This document shows, piece by piece, positions 1 through 7,153 of a stretch of DNA of 7,700 nt. The position numbers were made by a program, and so were the translations under genes. Position 1 is the stretch's first letter. Each line of letters begins with the position of its first letter. This stretch comes from Flavipsychrobacter stenotrophus. Its GTDB lineage: Bacteria; Bacteroidota; Bacteroidia; Chitinophagales; Chitinophagaceae. Below the pieces are notes generated by a model, which was given only the letters and a program-made list of their open reading frames with translations, ran no database searches and had not been told where the DNA came from. The stretch is from the NCBI GenBank assembly GCA_947379685.1, contig CANCOG010000231.1, positions 1-7,700 on the forward strand. Direction: 5' to 3'.

Positions 1-345
1 GCTGCCAGTAATAGCAATGATCTTGCTGCTACCCTTGTAACGAAAACCAAACTCGATCTCGCTGCATACTTCTATGTCTGCCTTTCTCACTTGCTTCATT
101 ATTTCAGCCTTTTCCGGTATACCGGGGCTTTTTACTATACAATCTGCTTCCAGCACCCTGCCAGTTGTGTGCCCGCCCTCTTCAAAAGATATGGCGTGTT
201 GTTGCAGGGCTGCCTTAAATATTTCCTTTATAGTGCCTCCATCACTTACAAATACTTCCCATCCCTGCTGTTTTCCGAGCAAAGCGGCCCCTATACCGCT
301 TTCAGCGGCACCCAGGATAACTAACCGTTTTGCGTTCGTACTCAT
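1..345 (-). CDS. murD: UDP-N-acetylmuramoylalanine--D-glutamate ligase MurD, N-terminal part (cut by window edge)
   Basis: MurD adds D-glutamate to UDP-MurNAc-L-alanine in the cytoplasm, the second amino-acid step of peptidoglycan precursor synthesis. Only the first 115 codons are present; the frame runs open off the left edge. Visible are an N-terminal Rossmann-like nucleotide-sugar binding motif (LGAAESGIGAA, residues 11-21), the family motif SPGIP (73-77), and at the very edge AITGS (111-115), the beginning of the Mur-ligase ATP-binding P-loop, which normally continues N-G-K-T/S-T. The ATG is fused to the mraY stop codon (TAATG, one shared base at 345), which fixes the start and suggests translational coupling. 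The central ATPase and C-terminal domains lie outside the window. Among Mur ligases, the position after mraY and the SPGIP motif favour MurD over MurC or MurF. Confidence 0.95.
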   Translation of the reverse strand, partial: MSTNAKRLVILGAAESGIGAALLGKQQGWEVFVSDGGTIKEIFKAALQQHAISFEEGGHTTGRVLEADCIVKSPGIPEKAEIMKQVRKADIEVCSEIEFGFRYKGSSKIIAITGS

Positions 346-1622
346 TATTGCAGTTTTAATGTTACTATACTTAATATTGCCAGTATGATTCCCACTATCC
401 AAAACCTGGTAACTATTTTGGCTTCATGGTAACCTAATTTCTGATAGTGGTGGTGTAATGGAGCCATCAGGAATATCCTGCGACCCTCACCATATTTTTT
501 CTTGGTCCTTTTAAAATTCCAAACCTGCAGCATCACCGAAATATTCTCCACCAGGAAGATGCCGCAAATGATCGGAATCAAAAACTCTTTACGTACAATG
601 ATGGCCAGAGAAGCAATGATCCCTCCAAGCGCCAAACTTCCAGTGTCGCCCATAAATACCTGGGCGGGGTAGGCGTTGTACCACAAAAACCCAACACAGG
701 CACCAACAAATGCACCTATAAAAATCGATAGCTCACCGAGATTCGGGATATCCATGATATTGAGGTAGCCGGCAAAAATGTAGTTCCCTGAAACATAGGC
801 AAACACACCCAGGCAAACACCAATAATAGCCGATACGCCTGTCGCTAAACCGTCGACGCCGTCGGTTATATTTGCGCCGTTCGATACTGCCACAATAATG
901 AAGATCACGAACAGGATATAAATGAAAGGAGTGGTGTACTCTACATACTTTTCTCCAAATAACTCAGCGATCTTCTCGTAACGAAATTCATGCGACTTTA
1001 TGAACGGAATTGTCGTTGTAGCTGTTCTTACATTTACATAGGGGTGTACCTTCCCATTTTCATCCTTGCGGCTGAATTTCCCACGTTCCAATTTCTCGGC
1101 ACTATTATAAACCCCGCCTCTTTCATCCTTCACTTCGCGGCTGATAACGACATTATTATTGTAGTACATCGTCGTACCGATGATGATACCCAATCCTATT
1201 TGCCCCATTACCTTGAAACGGCCTGCAAGACCTTCCTTATTCTTCTTGAATACTTTTATATAATCGTCAATGAATCCTACAACGCCCAGCCAAATTGTAG
1301 ATACGATCATCAGTACTATATACACATTCAGCACCCTGGCAAAAAGTAACGTTGGCAATAGTATTGCGGCAATGATGATCAATCCGCCCATTGTTGGCGT
1401 ACCCTTCTTTTGCTTTTCACCCTGCAGACCTAAGTCGCGCACGGTTTCCCCTATTTGCTTGCGCTGCAGGAAACCTATCAGGCGCTTACCCATGAGCATG
1501 GAAATAACGAGGGAAAGCATTATGGCCATAGCCACCCTGAAGGTGATATAGTTGAATACTCCCGCACCCATAAGGTGCAGCCCAAGATCATCATGCAGGT
1601 ATTTAAACAAATAGTACAGCAT
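345..1622 (-). CDS. mraY: Phospho-N-acetylmuramoyl-pentapeptide-transferase MraY (lipid I synthase)
   Basis: MraY is an inner-membrane enzyme that transfers phospho-MurNAc-pentapeptide from UDP to undecaprenyl phosphate, giving lipid I. The 425-residue protein is strongly hydrophobic with about ten membrane segments. Family motifs are intact: KKGTPTMGG (72-80), FIDDYIK (117-123, with the Asp pair 119-120), NITDGVDGLA (251-260), NAYPAQVFMGDTGSLALGG (316-334, with the conserved Asp at 326) and LMAPLHHHYQ (385-394, with the triple-His loop). It is about 65 residues longer than the E. coli enzyme. Most of the excess is a charged stretch at roughly 155-225, between membrane segments, as is usual in Bacteroidota MraY proteins to my knowledge. 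The start ATG lies 8 bp after the murE stop; the N-terminus MLYYLF and the following Gly-Ala-Gly-Val-Phe are typical. The stop overlaps the murD ATG by one base. Confidence 0.98.
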   Translation of the reverse strand: MLYYLFKYLHDDLGLHLMGAGVFNYITFRVAMAIMLSLVISMLMGKRLIGFLQRKQIGETVRDLGLQGEKQKKGTPTMGGLIIIAAILLPTLLFARVLNVYIVLMIVSTIWLGVVGFIDDYIKVFKKNKEGLAGRFKVMGQIGLGIIIGTTMYYNNNVVISREVKDERGGVYNSAEKLERGKFSRKDENGKVHPYVNVRTATTTIPFIKSHEFRYEKIAELFGEKYVEYTTPFIYILFVIFIIVAVSNGANITDGVDGLATGVSAIIGVCLGVFAYVSGNYIFAGYLNIMDIPNLGELSIFIGAFVGACVGFLWYNAYPAQVFMGDTGSLALGGIIASLAIIVRKEFLIPIICGIFLVENISVMLQVWNFKRTKKKYGEGRRIFLMAPLHHHYQKLGYHEAKIVTRFWIVGIILAILSIVTLKLQ

Positions 1623-1630
1623 CAGCGCCT

Positions 1631-3097
1631 TTAGTTATCTAATGATTCAAATGTTTCGGTCAATATTTCTCTATCGTCAAAATGGTGTTTTACACCCTTA
1701 ATTTCCTGGTAATTTTCGTGCCCCTTACCGGCAATGAGTATGATGTCTCCCGGCTGTGCAAGCGAACATGCAACTTTTATCGCTTCCCTCCTGTCCGTTA
1801 TCCGAAGGCACCTGCGCTTCTGTAATGTGCTCAGCCCGGCTTCCATATCGTTCAGAATCATTTCAGGATCCTCGCTCCTTGGGTTGTCTGCCGTAAGTAT
1901 GGCTTTATCGCTATGTTCGCAGGCCACTTCGGCCATTATCGGTCTCTTTGTCTTGTCCCTGTCCCCACCGCAACCAACAACCGTATACAGCCTCTGGCCG
2001 TTTGTCCGGAGCTGATTAATAGTAGCCAGGACATTAATCAATGCATCCGGTGTATGAGCATAATCAACAATACCCAGCTTCTTCGTTACCGGCGACAAAT
2101 ATGTTTCAAACCTGCCGGGCGCTCCGTGCAAATCGCTTAAAACAGCGAGGGTCTCCATCTTATCGGCCCCCAGTTGTTTTGCCACTCCATAAACAGCCAG
2201 CAGGTTATAAGCATTGAATGTGCCTATCATCCTGAAATGAGCTTCAACTCCGTCAACAAGCATATATAAACCAGTGAGGCTGTTTTCAATCACCTTGCCC
2301 TTTATGGTTGCGGGCTCACGCAAACTATACGTTTGCCTTTCGGCCTTCGTATTTTGTAACATCACTACACCCCTCTTATCGTCGGCGTTGGTGAGGGCGA
2401 AGGCCTTCGCAGGCAAGTTGTCAAAGAAACTCTTCTTCACCTTAATATACTCGTCGAACGTCTTATGATAATCCAGATGATCGTGCGTAATGTTTGTAAA
2501 TACCCCTCCCGCAAAATCAATTCCGGCAATACGATGCTGATGAATGGCGTGTGAACTCACTTCCATGAATACATGCGTACAACCAGCCTCAACCATTTTA
2601 GACAGCAGTGCCTGAATGGAGATCGCATCGGGTGTGGTATGGGTTGCATGCTCCACCTGTGTATGAATATGATTCTGAACAGTAGAGATCAAGCCACATT
2701 TATAACCCATCTTTTCAAAGAGCTGGTATAACAGCGTAGCTGTTGTTGTTTTACCATTAGTGCCTGTTATACCAATGATCCTCAACTTAGAAGACGGATG
2801 CCCATAAAAAGAGGCAGCCATCAAGCCCACTACATGTGAAGTGTCCTTCACCAGAACATAGGCAACATTTTCATTCAACTGCTGTGGCAATTGCTCACAA
2901 ACAATCACAGCCGCTCCATCAACAATGGCCTGATCTATAAATTTGTGTCCGTCGGACATTGTCCCCCTGACTGCAATAAATACCGATCCTTTTGTCACCT
3001 TACGGGAATCGATACACAGCCCGGTTATGGCCATGTCGGTGTTACCTCTCGTTTGAAGAGGTGTAACAGATTCCAGTATGTTATTCAGTGTCGGCAT
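1631..3097 (-). CDS. murE: UDP-MurNAc-L-Ala-D-Glu:meso-diaminopimelate ligase MurE
   Basis: MurE is the cytoplasmic ATP-dependent ligase that adds the third residue of the peptidoglycan stem peptide. The 488-residue product has the usual three-domain layout. The N-terminal uridine-binding domain contains DSR (30-32). The central ATPase domain contains the P-loop GITGTNGKTTT (109-119), TTPD (154-157), EVSSHA (179-184), the THDHLDYH segment (204-211), and a Lys pair at 221-222 in the region of the carbamylated lysine. The C-terminal domain contains GAPGRFE (325-331), DYAHTPD (345-351), DNPRSEDP (404-411) and GKGHE (457-461). The DNPR motif is the established signature for meso-diaminopimelate rather than lysine, so a DAP-type peptidoglycan is inferred. 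The ATG shares its A with the ftsI TAA stop (TAATG), fixing the start. The next gene is mraY; a murF gene, found here in proteobacteria, is absent. Confidence 0.98.
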   Translation of the reverse strand: MPTLNNILESVTPLQTRGNTDMAITGLCIDSRKVTKGSVFIAVRGTMSDGHKFIDQAIVDGAAVIVCEQLPQQLNENVAYVLVKDTSHVVGLMAASFYGHPSSKLRIIGITGTNGKTTTATLLYQLFEKMGYKCGLISTVQNHIHTQVEHATHTTPDAISIQALLSKMVEAGCTHVFMEVSSHAIHQHRIAGIDFAGGVFTNITHDHLDYHKTFDEYIKVKKSFFDNLPAKAFALTNADDKRGVVMLQNTKAERQTYSLREPATIKGKVIENSLTGLYMLVDGVEAHFRMIGTFNAYNLLAVYGVAKQLGADKMETLAVLSDLHGAPGRFETYLSPVTKKLGIVDYAHTPDALINVLATINQLRTNGQRLYTVVGCGGDRDKTKRPIMAEVACEHSDKAILTADNPRSEDPEMILNDMEAGLSTLQKRRCLRITDRREAIKVACSLAQPGDIILIAGKGHENYQEIKGVKHHFDDREILTETFESLDN

Positions 3098-5199
3098 TAA
3101 CTTAATTGTATTATTATATTTTGTCCTTTTGCTATTCTTGTTCCCGGCATTACCGACTGCGACTGCACCTTACCTTTTCCTTGCACCTGCACTTGCATAC
3201 CGCATGTCTCCAGCATATAAACTGCGTCCTTCAATCCCATTCCCTTCACGTCTGGAACTATGCTTTTGTATATCCTCGCAGGTTGAACATTAATGTGCCT
3301 TGTTGAATCTACGATCAGCTGCATCAACCCATCGCGATAGTCTGCGGGTATTGCCACATGCTTGTCAATACCGTTGAGTAAAAACCTGTAGTTATCCGTG
3401 GTCGCCATTCTGGCTACTAGCTTCCCGCTACCGCTTCTGGCAAAACTATCTAGCGGAGCGGCCCAGGAGCCGATGTTAGATGAAAATATCTTATCAGCCA
3501 CCTGCCTGAAAACCGGTGCCGCTATAGACACCCCATAATAAGCTGCTGAATGCTGCTCCGTGCGGATAACCACGCATATTGTGTATTTTGGCGCCTCAGC
3601 AGGAAAGTAGCCTACAAATGAACCCTGATAAACACCATCGGAATAAACGATCTTCTTACCGTCAGTAACCTGAGCTGTACCAGTTTTGCCTGCCATTGTA
3701 TAATAAGGAGACTGAATTCCTTTTGCAGTACCATCGGTAACCACTGCCCGCATACACCTTTGTAACTGTGCTACTGCTGACGAATCACCTACGTGCTCAA
3801 TAACGGTTGTCGGCTCGATTGTTTTCACCACCTTGCCATATTCCTTTATTGCACTTACCAGGTAGGGCTTCATCATCCGGCCATTATTGGCAATTGCATT
3901 ATACATCATGCAAGTCTGCATTGGTGAAATAGCAACACCATAACCCGTCGCCATCCATGGAAGGGTGGTAGCCCCCCACTTTTTGAGGTTCTTATTTACT
4001 TTTGGCCTTTGCTCACCGGGCAAGTCAATGTTGGTAACGCTATCTATTTTAAGATCAACCAGGTGCTGTATGTATTTACTTTTATTATTCCCATAATACT
4101 TGTTGGCCAGCTTTGCCATTGCACAGTTGCTCGACTCTGCAAATGCTTTCCAAATTGGCTCCGGCCCACCACCGTGGGTATCTTTCATAACATCATCACC
4201 AAACCTTATTCTCCCTCCTTCAGGGTCCACCTGATCGTCTACTGTTATCAACTTGTCATTAAGCAGGGACAGGAGTGTAACCATCTTAAATGTAGAACCA
4301 GGTTCAGTAGGTATCAAGGCGTAATTATAGTCCTCTAAATAGTTATCAGTCTGCCCTTGCTTGCCAAGGTTAACCAGCGCCTTAATTTTTCCGGTCTTTA
4401 CTTCCATGACAATACAAGTGCCATATTGGCCACCTTTTGTCTGTAGCATATGTAATAGAGCATGCTCAGCCACATCTTGAATATTCATATCCAGGGTAGT
4501 GACAATATCTTTTCCGTTTTGAGGCTCCACTTCCGAGCCTTCAACAGGCATCCAGCCTGCTGCCGACTTCTGAGACTCACATGTTCCGTTTTCGCCAGTC
4601 AGTTCATCATCATACTCTCCCTCCAGGCCCGAACTCTTCTCACCCCTGTAAATACCAAGCGTTCTGTATGCAAGATTTTTATAAGGCGGGTCGCGCTTTT
4701 CTGTACGGTGAGTAATGAATCCGCCCCTGCCCTTACCTCTATTAAATATAGGAAAGGAACGCAACGCTTCATATTGCAGGAAGTTGATTTTAGAGCACAA
4801 CGGATAATAACGTGTGCGTTTCTCAAAATTCCTGATAAACTCTTCCTTATACTCTGCAGCCGACCTGTCCTTGAATAAATTAGCCAGACACAGAGATAAA
4901 GTGTCTATCCTTTTTGTAAATGTGTCGGCGTTCATTACCGAAAAATCAAGACCAACTTCAAACTCCGGAACCGATGAACTTAACAAGATACCGTCCTCTG
5001 TATATATATTACCACGTTCTGCTTCCAGAGTGTCGTACCGGTAACGGGTCTTCAGTTCAGTAGCCAGCGCATGTAACTTTGGACCTTCCTTTATTTGTAT
5101 GTAAGCAGCCTTTATAATAATAGCAGCACCGAACAGGCAAATACCTGTAAACGCCATGTACACCCTAAACCGTATGTCCCGCTTTATATTGGCACTCAT
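3097..5199 (-). CDS. ftsI: Septal class B penicillin-binding protein FtsI/PBP3 (D,D-transpeptidase) with C-terminal PASTA domain
   Basis: FtsI cross-links septal peptidoglycan in the periplasm as part of the divisome with FtsW and FtsL/FtsB/FtsQ-type proteins. The 700-residue protein has a short cytoplasmic N-terminus, one membrane anchor (about 15-34), a class B pedestal domain with the RGNIYTEDG motif (62-70), and a transpeptidase domain with all three active-site motifs: S302-T-F-K305 (within EPGSTFKM), S356-S-N358 and K505-T-G507. Residues about 645-700 resemble one PASTA repeat (VPDVKGMGLKDAVYMLE...PGTRIAKGQ). It is longer than E. coli FtsI (588 residues), mainly at the C-terminus. The start lies 15 bp after the ftsL stop, with the AT-rich leader typical of Bacteroidota; the next Met (15) lies at the anchor edge and would remove the cytoplasmic tail. 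The stop overlaps the murE start. The position between ftsL and murE supports FtsI over an elongation-type PBP2. Confidence 0.96.
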   Translation of the reverse strand: MSANIKRDIRFRVYMAFTGICLFGAAIIIKAAYIQIKEGPKLHALATELKTRYRYDTLEAERGNIYTEDGILLSSSVPEFEVGLDFSVMNADTFTKRIDTLSLCLANLFKDRSAAEYKEEFIRNFEKRTRYYPLCSKINFLQYEALRSFPIFNRGKGRGGFITHRTEKRDPPYKNLAYRTLGIYRGEKSSGLEGEYDDELTGENGTCESQKSAAGWMPVEGSEVEPQNGKDIVTTLDMNIQDVAEHALLHMLQTKGGQYGTCIVMEVKTGKIKALVNLGKQGQTDNYLEDYNYALIPTEPGSTFKMVTLLSLLNDKLITVDDQVDPEGGRIRFGDDVMKDTHGGGPEPIWKAFAESSNCAMAKLANKYYGNNKSKYIQHLVDLKIDSVTNIDLPGEQRPKVNKNLKKWGATTLPWMATGYGVAISPMQTCMMYNAIANNGRMMKPYLVSAIKEYGKVVKTIEPTTVIEHVGDSSAVAQLQRCMRAVVTDGTAKGIQSPYYTMAGKTGTAQVTDGKKIVYSDGVYQGSFVGYFPAEAPKYTICVVIRTEQHSAAYYGVSIAAPVFRQVADKIFSSNIGSWAAPLDSFARSGSGKLVARMATTDNYRFLLNGIDKHVAIPADYRDGLMQLIVDSTRHINVQPARIYKSIVPDVKGMGLKDAVYMLETCGMQVQVQGKGKVQSQSVMPGTRIAKGQNIIIQLS

Positions 5200-5214
5200 A
5201 AAAAATCAATTCAT

Positions 5215-5571
5215 TTATTGCTTACTTATCTTGTAGGCTGGCAGCAATGATGGCTTTAGCCCAATCAGTTCTGCACTCTTCATTACTTGTGTTTCGGTTT
5301 TCACCTGCATCAGTTTCGATTTTGCATCCATATATTTCCAACGCAACTCCTTGAGTGCCTTATCCTGTTTATTTATCTGTCCCTGAATCTGCATAGCCCT
5401 GTGGCTGTTGCTGATATAGAAAACGCATAAAAGAACAAGAAAACCTATGAAGGGTATGTTATTAACTATGGCCTTATAAGACAGCGTTTCAACCAGGGTA
5501 CGCCAGTCGTTTCTTACCCGCTGAGAAGGGGTAATCATTTCCTGGGGGACATTGGCTTCTTCGTTGGTCAT
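5215..5571 (-). CDS. ftsL: FtsL-like cell division membrane protein
   Basis: This is a small bitopic membrane protein of 118 residues: a polar cytoplasmic N-terminus (1-38), one hydrophobic membrane segment (about 40-54, PFIGFLVLLCVFYIS) and a periplasmic stretch (about 58-98) rich in Lys, Gln, Leu and Met with heptad-like spacing that probably forms a coiled coil, followed by a GLKPS segment (104-108). This is the architecture of FtsL, which links FtsI/FtsW to the other septal coiled-coil proteins. FtsL sequences diverge strongly, so the call relies on topology, size and the conserved slot between rsmH and ftsI rather than on specific residues. The start ATG overlaps the rsmH stop as ATGA (4 bp), a classic arrangement for coupled translation. 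The cytoplasmic tail is longer than in many FtsL proteins. Another FtsL/DivIC-family coiled-coil protein cannot be strictly excluded. Confidence 0.88.
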   Translation of the reverse strand: MTNEEANVPQEMITPSQRVRNDWRTLVETLSYKAIVNNIPFIGFLVLLCVFYISNSHRAMQIQGQINKQDKALKELRWKYMDAKSKLMQVKTETQVMKSAELIGLKPSLLPAYKISKQ

Positions 5572-6461
5572 ATTTTTTCTGCTATTCTTAATCGTGCACT
5601 TCTTGCACGTGGGTTTAACTTTATTTCTGCTTCTGTAGGCTCTATGGGTTTGGCATTTACCTGTCTCATCAATGGGTTTGCCTCTTCCTCGTCACTCCAG
5701 ACACCTCGTTTTATAAATTGCTTCACAATCCTGTCTTCCAGCGAATGGAAGGAAATAACACTTAGTCTCCCTCCTTCCTTCAAACTTTGAGCCGCCTGCT
5801 GTAAAAAATCTTTCAGCGCTCCCAACTCGTCGTTCACCTCTATCCTCAGCGCCTGAAAAACCTGTGCGAGGTAGCGATTCGGGTTACCCCTTATTACCGG
5901 CGACAACATTGCCTTTAGGGCCGCTATCGTATTTATCTGCATCCCCTTCCGGTTATCAACTATATGCTTCGCCAGTTGCTTTGAATTACGCACCTCACCA
6001 TATAACTCGAACAGTTTATGCAACTGTGGTTCAGTATAGGTTCTAATGATATGCGCCGCAGTCAATTCTGACCTTTTGTCCATCCTCATGTCCAGCGGAC
6101 CATCGAAACGAAGGGAGAACCCTCTTTCCGCTGTATCGAACTGAAAAGAACTCACACCCAGATCTGCAAGAATCCCATCCACTTCACCGTGTCCGTACAA
6201 CCGTAAAAAACGGCGCATGTACCTGAAGTTTTCGGTCACTGGCATCAAACGGTCGTCATCTGGCTTGTTGGTCCATGCATCCTCATCCTGGTCGAATGCC
6301 ACCAATTTTCCGTTGGCACCCAATTTCGAAAGTATCTCACGGCTATGCCCGCCACCACCAAACGTAACGTCCACATAAACACCATCTTCCTTTATGGCGA
6401 GACCTGCTGTTGCCTCATGTAAAAGAACAGTAGTATGATAGAACCCTTCTGCTTTACTCAT
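5568..6461 (-). CDS. rsmH: 16S rRNA (cytosine-1402-N4)-methyltransferase RsmH (MraW)
   Basis: RsmH uses S-adenosylmethionine to methylate N4 of C1402 in the decoding centre of 16S rRNA; its gene is a near-constant second member of dcw clusters. The 297-residue product matches the family length and shows HTTVLLHEA (9-17), the SAM-binding loop DVTFGGGGHS (31-40), FDQDEDA (56-62), DLGVSSFQFD (100-109), ERGFSLRFDGPLDMRM (112-127), the QALRIEVNDEL segment (203-213), ISFHSLEDRIVK (236-247) and the C-terminal NPRARSARLR (283-292). All are diagnostic for the family. The ATG lies inside the end of mraZ (8 bp overlap, different frame). The stop is shared with the ftsL start as ATGA. No frameshift or missing motif was seen. 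Confidence 0.98.
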   Translation of the reverse strand: MSKAEGFYHTTVLLHEATAGLAIKEDGVYVDVTFGGGGHSREILSKLGANGKLVAFDQDEDAWTNKPDDDRLMPVTENFRYMRRFLRLYGHGEVDGILADLGVSSFQFDTAERGFSLRFDGPLDMRMDKRSELTAAHIIRTYTEPQLHKLFELYGEVRNSKQLAKHIVDNRKGMQINTIAALKAMLSPVIRGNPNRYLAQVFQALRIEVNDELGALKDFLQQAAQSLKEGGRLSVISFHSLEDRIVKQFIKRGVWSDEEEANPLMRQVNAKPIEPTEAEIKLNPRARSARLRIAEKI

Positions 6462-6933
6462 TTATTGGGTCTTTAAAAGGGTCACCATAATTTTTAAATA
6501 CGGTCAATGCTATTTCATTATAGTTTTCGCTGCTCCTGTCCTCATTTACATGCTTTTCGTAAGTATCTTTATCCCATACTTCGAAGTATTTACCTTGTCC
6601 GGCTACAACTACCTCTTTTTTGAGGCTTGCATGTTCAATGAGTTTCTTCGGTAACAATATTCTGTCAGAACCATCAATCTCCACTTCTATGGCGCTATTG
6701 GCAATCCTTTTGAATTTCCTCACCTGCGGATCCATATCCGGCATGTTATCAATTCTGTCAGCAATGGGGTTCCATGTTTCCTGCATGTATACCGATATGC
6801 AGCTGTCTAAACCAACGTTCACTGAAAACAACCCGTCAAAATTCTCAGGAAGTATTTTCCGTATGGCAGATGGCAGTACAATACGCCCCTTAGCGTCTAG
6901 TACCACATCATATGTCCCACGGAATTTTTTCAT
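6454..6933 (-). CDS. mraZ: Transcriptional regulator MraZ
   Basis: MraZ is a DNA-binding protein of the SpoVT/AbrB fold that, in E. coli, represses its own dcw operon and, in mycoplasmas, acts on the same operon. The 159-residue product has two tandem half-domains: GTYDVVLDAKGRIVLPSAIR (6-25) and a second copy at about 83-98 with DGSDRILLPKKL, each with the D-x-x-x-R-I-x-L-P pattern. The start chosen is the ATG at 6933, giving MKKFRG, which aligns with the usual MFRG N-terminus. A TTG two codons upstream (6939) is in frame but unnecessary. No strong Shine-Dalgarno sequence precedes it. It is the first gene of the leftward operon and overlaps rsmH by 8 bp. A matching operator lies 38 bp upstream of the start codon, so autoregulation is likely. 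Confidence 0.97.
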   Translation of the reverse strand: MKKFRGTYDVVLDAKGRIVLPSAIRKILPENFDGLFSVNVGLDSCISVYMQETWNPIADRIDNMPDMDPQVRKFKRIANSAIEVEIDGSDRILLPKKLIEHASLKKEVVVAGQGKYFEVWDKDTYEKHVNEDRSSENYNEIALTVFKNYGDPFKDPINE

Positions 6934-6970
6934 GAACAAGCTGGTTTTTTATCAAAATTCGCAATTTTTG

Positions 6971-6995
6971 AGCCACTTTCACCCACTTTCACCCA
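6971..6995 (-). promoter_or_regulatory. mraZ: Probable MraZ operator: three TGGGT-type boxes at 10 bp spacing
   Basis: On the minus strand this reads TGGGT-GAAAG-TGGGT-GAAAG-TGGCT: two exact boxes (6991-6995 and 6981-6985) and a third with one change (6971-6975). The spacers are identical 5-mers. The published E. coli MraZ site is a set of TGGGN boxes separated by 5 nt, and the mycoplasma site contains AAAGTG repeats; this sequence satisfies both. It sits 38 bp upstream of the mraZ ATG, where it could block transcription or be bound just downstream of the start point. Function is inferred from the match. Confidence 0.85.
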
Positions 6996-7005
6996 CATTG
7001 CTACA

Positions 7006-7013
7006 CAAAGGAA
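7006..7013 (-). promoter_or_regulatory. Weak candidate -7 element for the mraZ operon
   Basis: The minus strand reads TTCCTTTG, one base different from the Bacteroidota -7 consensus TAnnTTTG. It would put the transcript start near 6999-7002, just upstream of the MraZ boxes and about 65-70 nt before the mraZ ATG, a sensible geometry for repression. However, no TTTG -33 element is found at the usual distance, and other single-mismatch copies occur nearby (for example CAGGTTTG at 7104-7111 and GAATTTTG at 6953-6960). The call is therefore tentative. Confidence 0.3.
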
Positions 7014-7073
7014 AGATTTTTTTTCGTCATTCTTACGCTTTTTCTTGGCCCAATCTCAATTATTTTATATAAG

Positions 7074-7082
7074 TTTTCCACA
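7074..7082 (+). promoter_or_regulatory. DnaA box, one mismatch (TTTTCCACA)
   Basis: It differs from TTATCCACA only at position 3 and fits the looser consensus TTWTNCACA. It is the box nearest to mraZ, 141 bp from the start codon, and lies on the strand opposite to the two boxes that follow. Confidence 0.55.
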
Positions 7083-7096
7083 CCAAAAAGTTAATA

Positions 7097-7112
7097 ACAG
7101 GTGCAAACCTGT
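7097..7112. repeat. Perfect inverted repeat ACAGGT-GCAA-ACCTGT
   Basis: Two 6 bp arms flank a 4 nt loop. The right arm overlaps the first three bases of the exact DnaA box at 7110-7118. In RNA the loop would be a GNRA tetraloop, but no transcript is known to cover it in either direction. It could be a protein-binding dyad. Confidence 0.55.
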
Positions 7113-7118
7113 GGATAA
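7110..7118 (-). promoter_or_regulatory. DnaA box, exact consensus (TTATCCACA on minus)
   Basis: The plus strand reads TGTGGATAA. Its first bases form part of the right arm of the hairpin at 7097-7112. The next box starts exactly 20 bp further on, in the same orientation. Confidence 0.75.
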
Positions 7119-7129
7119 ACCCTCTTTTA

Positions 7130-7138
7130 TGTGGATAA
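7130..7138 (-). promoter_or_regulatory. DnaA box, exact consensus (TTATCCACA on minus)
   Basis: The plus strand reads TGTGGATAA, identical to the box at 7110-7118. The 20 bp pitch is about two helical turns, so two DnaA molecules would sit on the same face of the DNA. Confidence 0.75.
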
Positions 7139-7153
7139 CGTAAAAAATATTTT

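Noticed and set aside
4462..4878. Plus-strand open frame of 138 codons antisense to ftsI
   Set aside because: It lies wholly within ftsI, whose motifs are intact on the other strand; its composition is that of a reverse-strand shadow.
6934..6939. TTG start two codons upstream of the mraZ ATG
   Set aside because: The ATG at 6933 gives the usual MraZ N-terminus; nothing supports initiation at the rarer codon.
6620..7072. Plus-strand open frame of 150 codons antisense to mraZ
   Set aside because: It is the shadow of the well-supported mraZ gene and extends across the MraZ operator; its product has no family character.
7091..7112. Structured RNA or riboswitch based on the GNRA-looped hairpin
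   Set aside because: It is a single 6 bp stem with no accompanying conserved structure, and the predicted transcripts start further inside on both sides; a DNA dyad is simpler.
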